A program made the position numbers and the translations under genes. Below, piece by piece: positions 5,007 to 6,658 of a DNA stretch of 6,658 bases; the first letter of the stretch is position 1; each line of letters begins with the position of its first letter. Source of the stretch: Chloroflexia bacterium (GTDB lineage: Bacteria > Chloroflexota > Chloroflexia > QHBQ01 > JADMIH01); the NCBI GenBank assembly GCA_025927935.1, contig JAICKM010000388.1:1-6658 (forward strand). The letters run 5' to 3'. The notes under the pieces were generated by a model that saw only the letters and a list, made by a program, of their open reading frames with translations, did no database searches and was not told the DNA's origin.

Positions 5007-6658
5007 ATGCTTCAGCACCACCCTTCCCAACGTACCCTTCGCCGCGGCCTGACCCTGCTGGCCGGCGTGGTACTGGTGACGCTGCTCGTGCCCACAGGAT
5101 GGTCCGCCCCGGCCCTGGCCGCGCTGCCCGCGCAGGCGCCCGGCCCCCAGGATAGCGCGCAATACTTCCCAACCACTGCCCACCAGGTGAGCGGCCCGCT
5201 TCTCGACTTTTACCGCCGCGCGGGTGGGACGGATCGCTTCGGCGCCCCGCTGACCGAACAGTACCAGGACGGGGCGCAAGTTTACCAGATCTTTGAGCGC
5301 GGCGCGCTCCAGCTTGATAAGCAGAGCGGCACCGTGAGTGCGCGGGCGCTCGGCAAGGAGCTGGTCGCCGGGCGGGCCGCCGATGCGCCGGTCTCGGTGG
5401 GCGCCAACGGGCCGGATGGCCTGTTCGTCATGGAAACCGGGCACACCGTGGGCCGCGCTTTCGCGCCCTACTGGCAGAAAGCCGGTGCCTGGGACCGCCT
5501 GGGCAAGCCGATCAGCGAGCAATTGGTCGAAGGGGACCGCGCGGTCCAGTACTTCGAATTCGGCAAGCTGACGGCGGACCCGACGGCGCCCTCCGGTATG
5601 CGTGAGCAACTGCTCGACAGTGTCCGCGCCGCCGGATCGCCTTTCGCGCCCGCCGCGCGGGCCGCAGATGCCGGGGCGCTGTTTGTGGCCGCCACCGGCC
5701 ACAGCATCGCCGGGGGGTTCCGGGAAGTATACCAGGCGCTGGGCGGGGACGCCTCGTTCGGTGCGCCGCTGACCGATGAAGTGCTGGAGAACGGGTTGAT
5801 GGTTCAATACTTCAGCGCGGGCAAGCTTTCCTGGTCCGGCGCCCGCCCCGCCGGGCACCAGGTGCAGGTCGAAGCCGTGGGCAAGGAGTGGATGGCGACC
5901 CACAGCGTGCCCGCCGCGGCGTTGCAGCCGGTGGCCGCGCCCGTGGCTACCCCGACCGCGACCCCTGCTCCGGCGGGTGGCGTGACGGTACCCGCGGGCT
6001 GGAAGCTGGTCGCTCAGGGGCAAACGACGTACAAGGGATCCAGCGCGGCGCGCACGAAAAACATCGTGCTGGCGGCCCAGAAACTCGACGGCGTGACGGT
6101 ACCCGCGGGCGGCGTGTTCTCTTTTAACCGCAGCCTGGGCGACGACACCGAAAAGGCCGGCTTTGTGGAGGCGCTGATCATCTACAACGGGCGGACGATC
6201 GAAGGCATCGGCGGCGGCATCTGCCAGGTCGCCAGCACAGTCTTCCGCGCGGCCTTCAATTCCGGCTTCGACATCATCGAGCGCCACCCGCACAGCTACC
6301 GCGTTTCGTGGTATGAGCCGCCGGTCGGCTTCGACGCCACCGTTTTCTCGGACGAGGGCGTGGACCTGCGCTGGCGCAACAATCTGCCCGCGCCGATCCT
6401 GATGCGCACCGCTATCGACAACAAGGCGGGCACGGTGAGCGTCATGATCTACAGTGCCGCCCAGCAGCCGTTTACCGTGAGCTTTGACGGCCCCTATACC
6501 GCCAACCGCAAGCCGCACGGCGACCCGATCTACGAGAACGACCCGACCTTGCCCGCGGGCAAGGTTGTGCAGGTGGAGCACGCCAAGGACGGCCTCGACG
6601 TGACCGTCTACCGCGTCATCACCGATAAGGCCACCGGCAAGGTTCTGCGCAAGGACAA
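5007..6658 (+). CDS. Secreted VanW-domain protein with three N-terminal repeats (3' end outside window)
   Basis: 550 codons are present and the frame is still open at the right edge. Residues 1-38 are a signal peptide: HHPSQRTLRR positive end, a hydrophobic core at 14-29, and a likely cut at an Ala-rich site near 36-44. It could also stay as an anchor. Three copies of a 46-residue module follow (58-103, 145-190, 231-276), each with FGxPL or LGKPI and VQYFExGKL-like ends. A Pro/Ala/Thr linker at 302-325 leads to the VanW domain, about 335-482. The VanW domain shows RTKNIVLAAQKLDG (349-362), VFSFNRSLG (370-378), GGGICQVASTVFRAAF (402-417, Cys406), ERHPHS (425-430), GFDATVF (441-447), and VDLRWRN (452-458). 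Residues after about 515 look like the start of the G5-like tail often found behind VanW. VanW domains were long of unknown function; in Clostridioides difficile they have been tied to non-canonical L,D-transpeptidation of peptidoglycan using a Cys (recalled). A cell-wall role outside the membrane is therefore inferred. Confidence 0.92.
   Translation, partial: MLQHHPSQRTLRRGLTLLAGVVLVTLLVPTGWSAPALAALPAQAPGPQDSAQYFPTTAHQVSGPLLDFYRRAGGTDRFGAPLTEQYQDGAQVYQIFERGALQLDKQSGTVSARALGKELVAGRAADAPVSVGANGPDGLFVMETGHTVGRAFAPYWQKAGAWDRLGKPISEQLVEGDRAVQYFEFGKLTADPTAPSGMREQLLDSVRAAGSPFAPAARAADAGALFVAATGHSIAGGFREVYQALGGDASFGAPLTDEVLENGLMVQYFSAGKLSWSGARPAGHQVQVEAVGKEWMATHSVPAAALQPVAAPVATPTATPAPAGGVTVPAGWKLVAQGQTTYKGSSAARTKNIVLAAQKLDGVTVPAGGVFSFNRSLGDDTEKAGFVEALIIYNGRTIEGIGGGICQVASTVFRAAFNSGFDIIERHPHSYRVSWYEPPVGFDATVFSDEGVDLRWRNNLPAPILMRTAIDNKAGTVSVMIYSAAQQPFTVSFDGPYTANRKPHGDPIYENDPTLPAGKVVQVEHAKDGLDVTVYRVITDKATGKVLRKD
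5178..5834 (+). repeat. Three diverged 46-codon modules in the VanW protein (period 86-87 codons)
   Basis: Residues 58-103, 145-190 and 231-276 (DNA 5178-5315, 5439-5576, 5697-5834) align without a single gap. Shared columns include His2, Gly16, Gly22, Pro24, Phe39, Gly42 and Leu44 of the module, with Gly-His openings in copies two and three and VQYF in the same two. The 40-41-residue spacers also share a LFVxxTGH end, so the true unit is 86-87 residues. The pattern recalls LGFP-type repeats of actinobacterial cell-wall proteins and unnamed repeats of Chloroflexota secreted proteins; membership is inference. The likely job is wall binding or spacing the catalytic domain from the membrane. Confidence 0.75.
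5979..5999 (+). repeat. Copy 1 of a 21-bp exact direct repeat
   Basis: This 21-bp block is identical to 6090-6110 and in the same reading frame. It encodes GVTVPAG (residues 325-331) at the end of the Pro/Thr linker. It is the less family-like of the two copies, since VanW proteins are not known to need this motif there. Confidence 0.9.
6090..6110 (+). repeat. Copy 2 of the 21-bp exact direct repeat
   Basis: This block encodes GVTVPAG at residues 362-368, directly before VFSFN. It corresponds to the family motif in which a turn ending in Pro-Gly precedes the FSFN strand, so this copy is the ancestral-looking one. It lies 111 bp (37 codons) from the first copy. Confidence 0.9.

Noticed and set aside
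5001..6581. 526-codon open frame on the minus strand across the VanW gene
   Set aside because: It is opposite a gene with clear VanW motifs, its protein is rich in His, Arg, Gly and Ala without any domain I recognise, and such antisense frames are expected in GC-rich coding DNA.
1..6658. Mobile elements, CRISPR arrays, tRNA or rRNA genes, phage or toxin-antitoxin genes
   Set aside because: No terminal inverted repeats with a transposase, no regularly spaced repeats, no cloverleaf or rRNA sequence, and no small gene pair were seen on either strand.

Overview
This is a GC-rich window (roughly two-thirds G+C by eye) with every recognisable gene on the + strand. The gene set is a DinB-type protein end, an SDR-like protein, a RodA-type SEDS glycosyltransferase, a coiled-coil/zinc-ribbon protein, GatC, GatA and a large secreted VanW-domain protein. 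The codon choice, the zinc-ribbon protein with a Pro/Tyr-rich linker and the VanW protein carrying repeated FGxPL...VQYFExGxL modules all remind me of Chloroflexota (filamentous or thermophilic relatives). That phylum assignment is inference from style and has not been tested. There are no rRNA or tRNA genes, no CRISPR array, no transposase and no phage genes.

Layout: 2-127 is the C-terminal end of a DinB-superfamily protein. After a comparatively AT-rich 120-bp gap, 248-1117 encodes an extended SDR-like (NAD(P)-dependent epimerase/dehydratase-type) protein with an intact Rossmann glycine motif but no YxxxK. A perfect TATAAT hexamer lies in the 85-bp gap before the RodA-type gene (1203-2375). 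Then come a 194-aa coiled-coil/Pro-rich/zinc-ribbon protein (2428-3012), gatC (3087-3380) and gatA (3385-4893). The gatC and gatA frames are 4 bp apart and surely co-translated. After a 113-bp gap with two small dyads, a secreted VanW-domain protein starts at 5007 and runs off the right edge. It covers a quarter of the window and is open to the end.

How the genes fit together: GatC and GatA are two of the three subunits of the tRNA-dependent amidotransferase that makes Gln-tRNA(Gln) and/or Asn-tRNA(Asn); gatB is not here. The RodA-type protein polymerises peptidoglycan glycan strands. The VanW protein is predicted to act outside the membrane on the same polymer, because VanW domains have been linked to non-canonical L,D-transpeptidation in Clostridioides difficile (from memory). 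The window is therefore mostly housekeeping, translation plus envelope. The freshest material is the architecture of the VanW protein: signal peptide, three gap-free 46-aa repeats, a Pro/Thr linker, then the VanW domain with a conserved Cys. There is also a 21-bp exact in-frame duplication at the linker/domain junction. I see no evidence of a wholly new multi-gene system.
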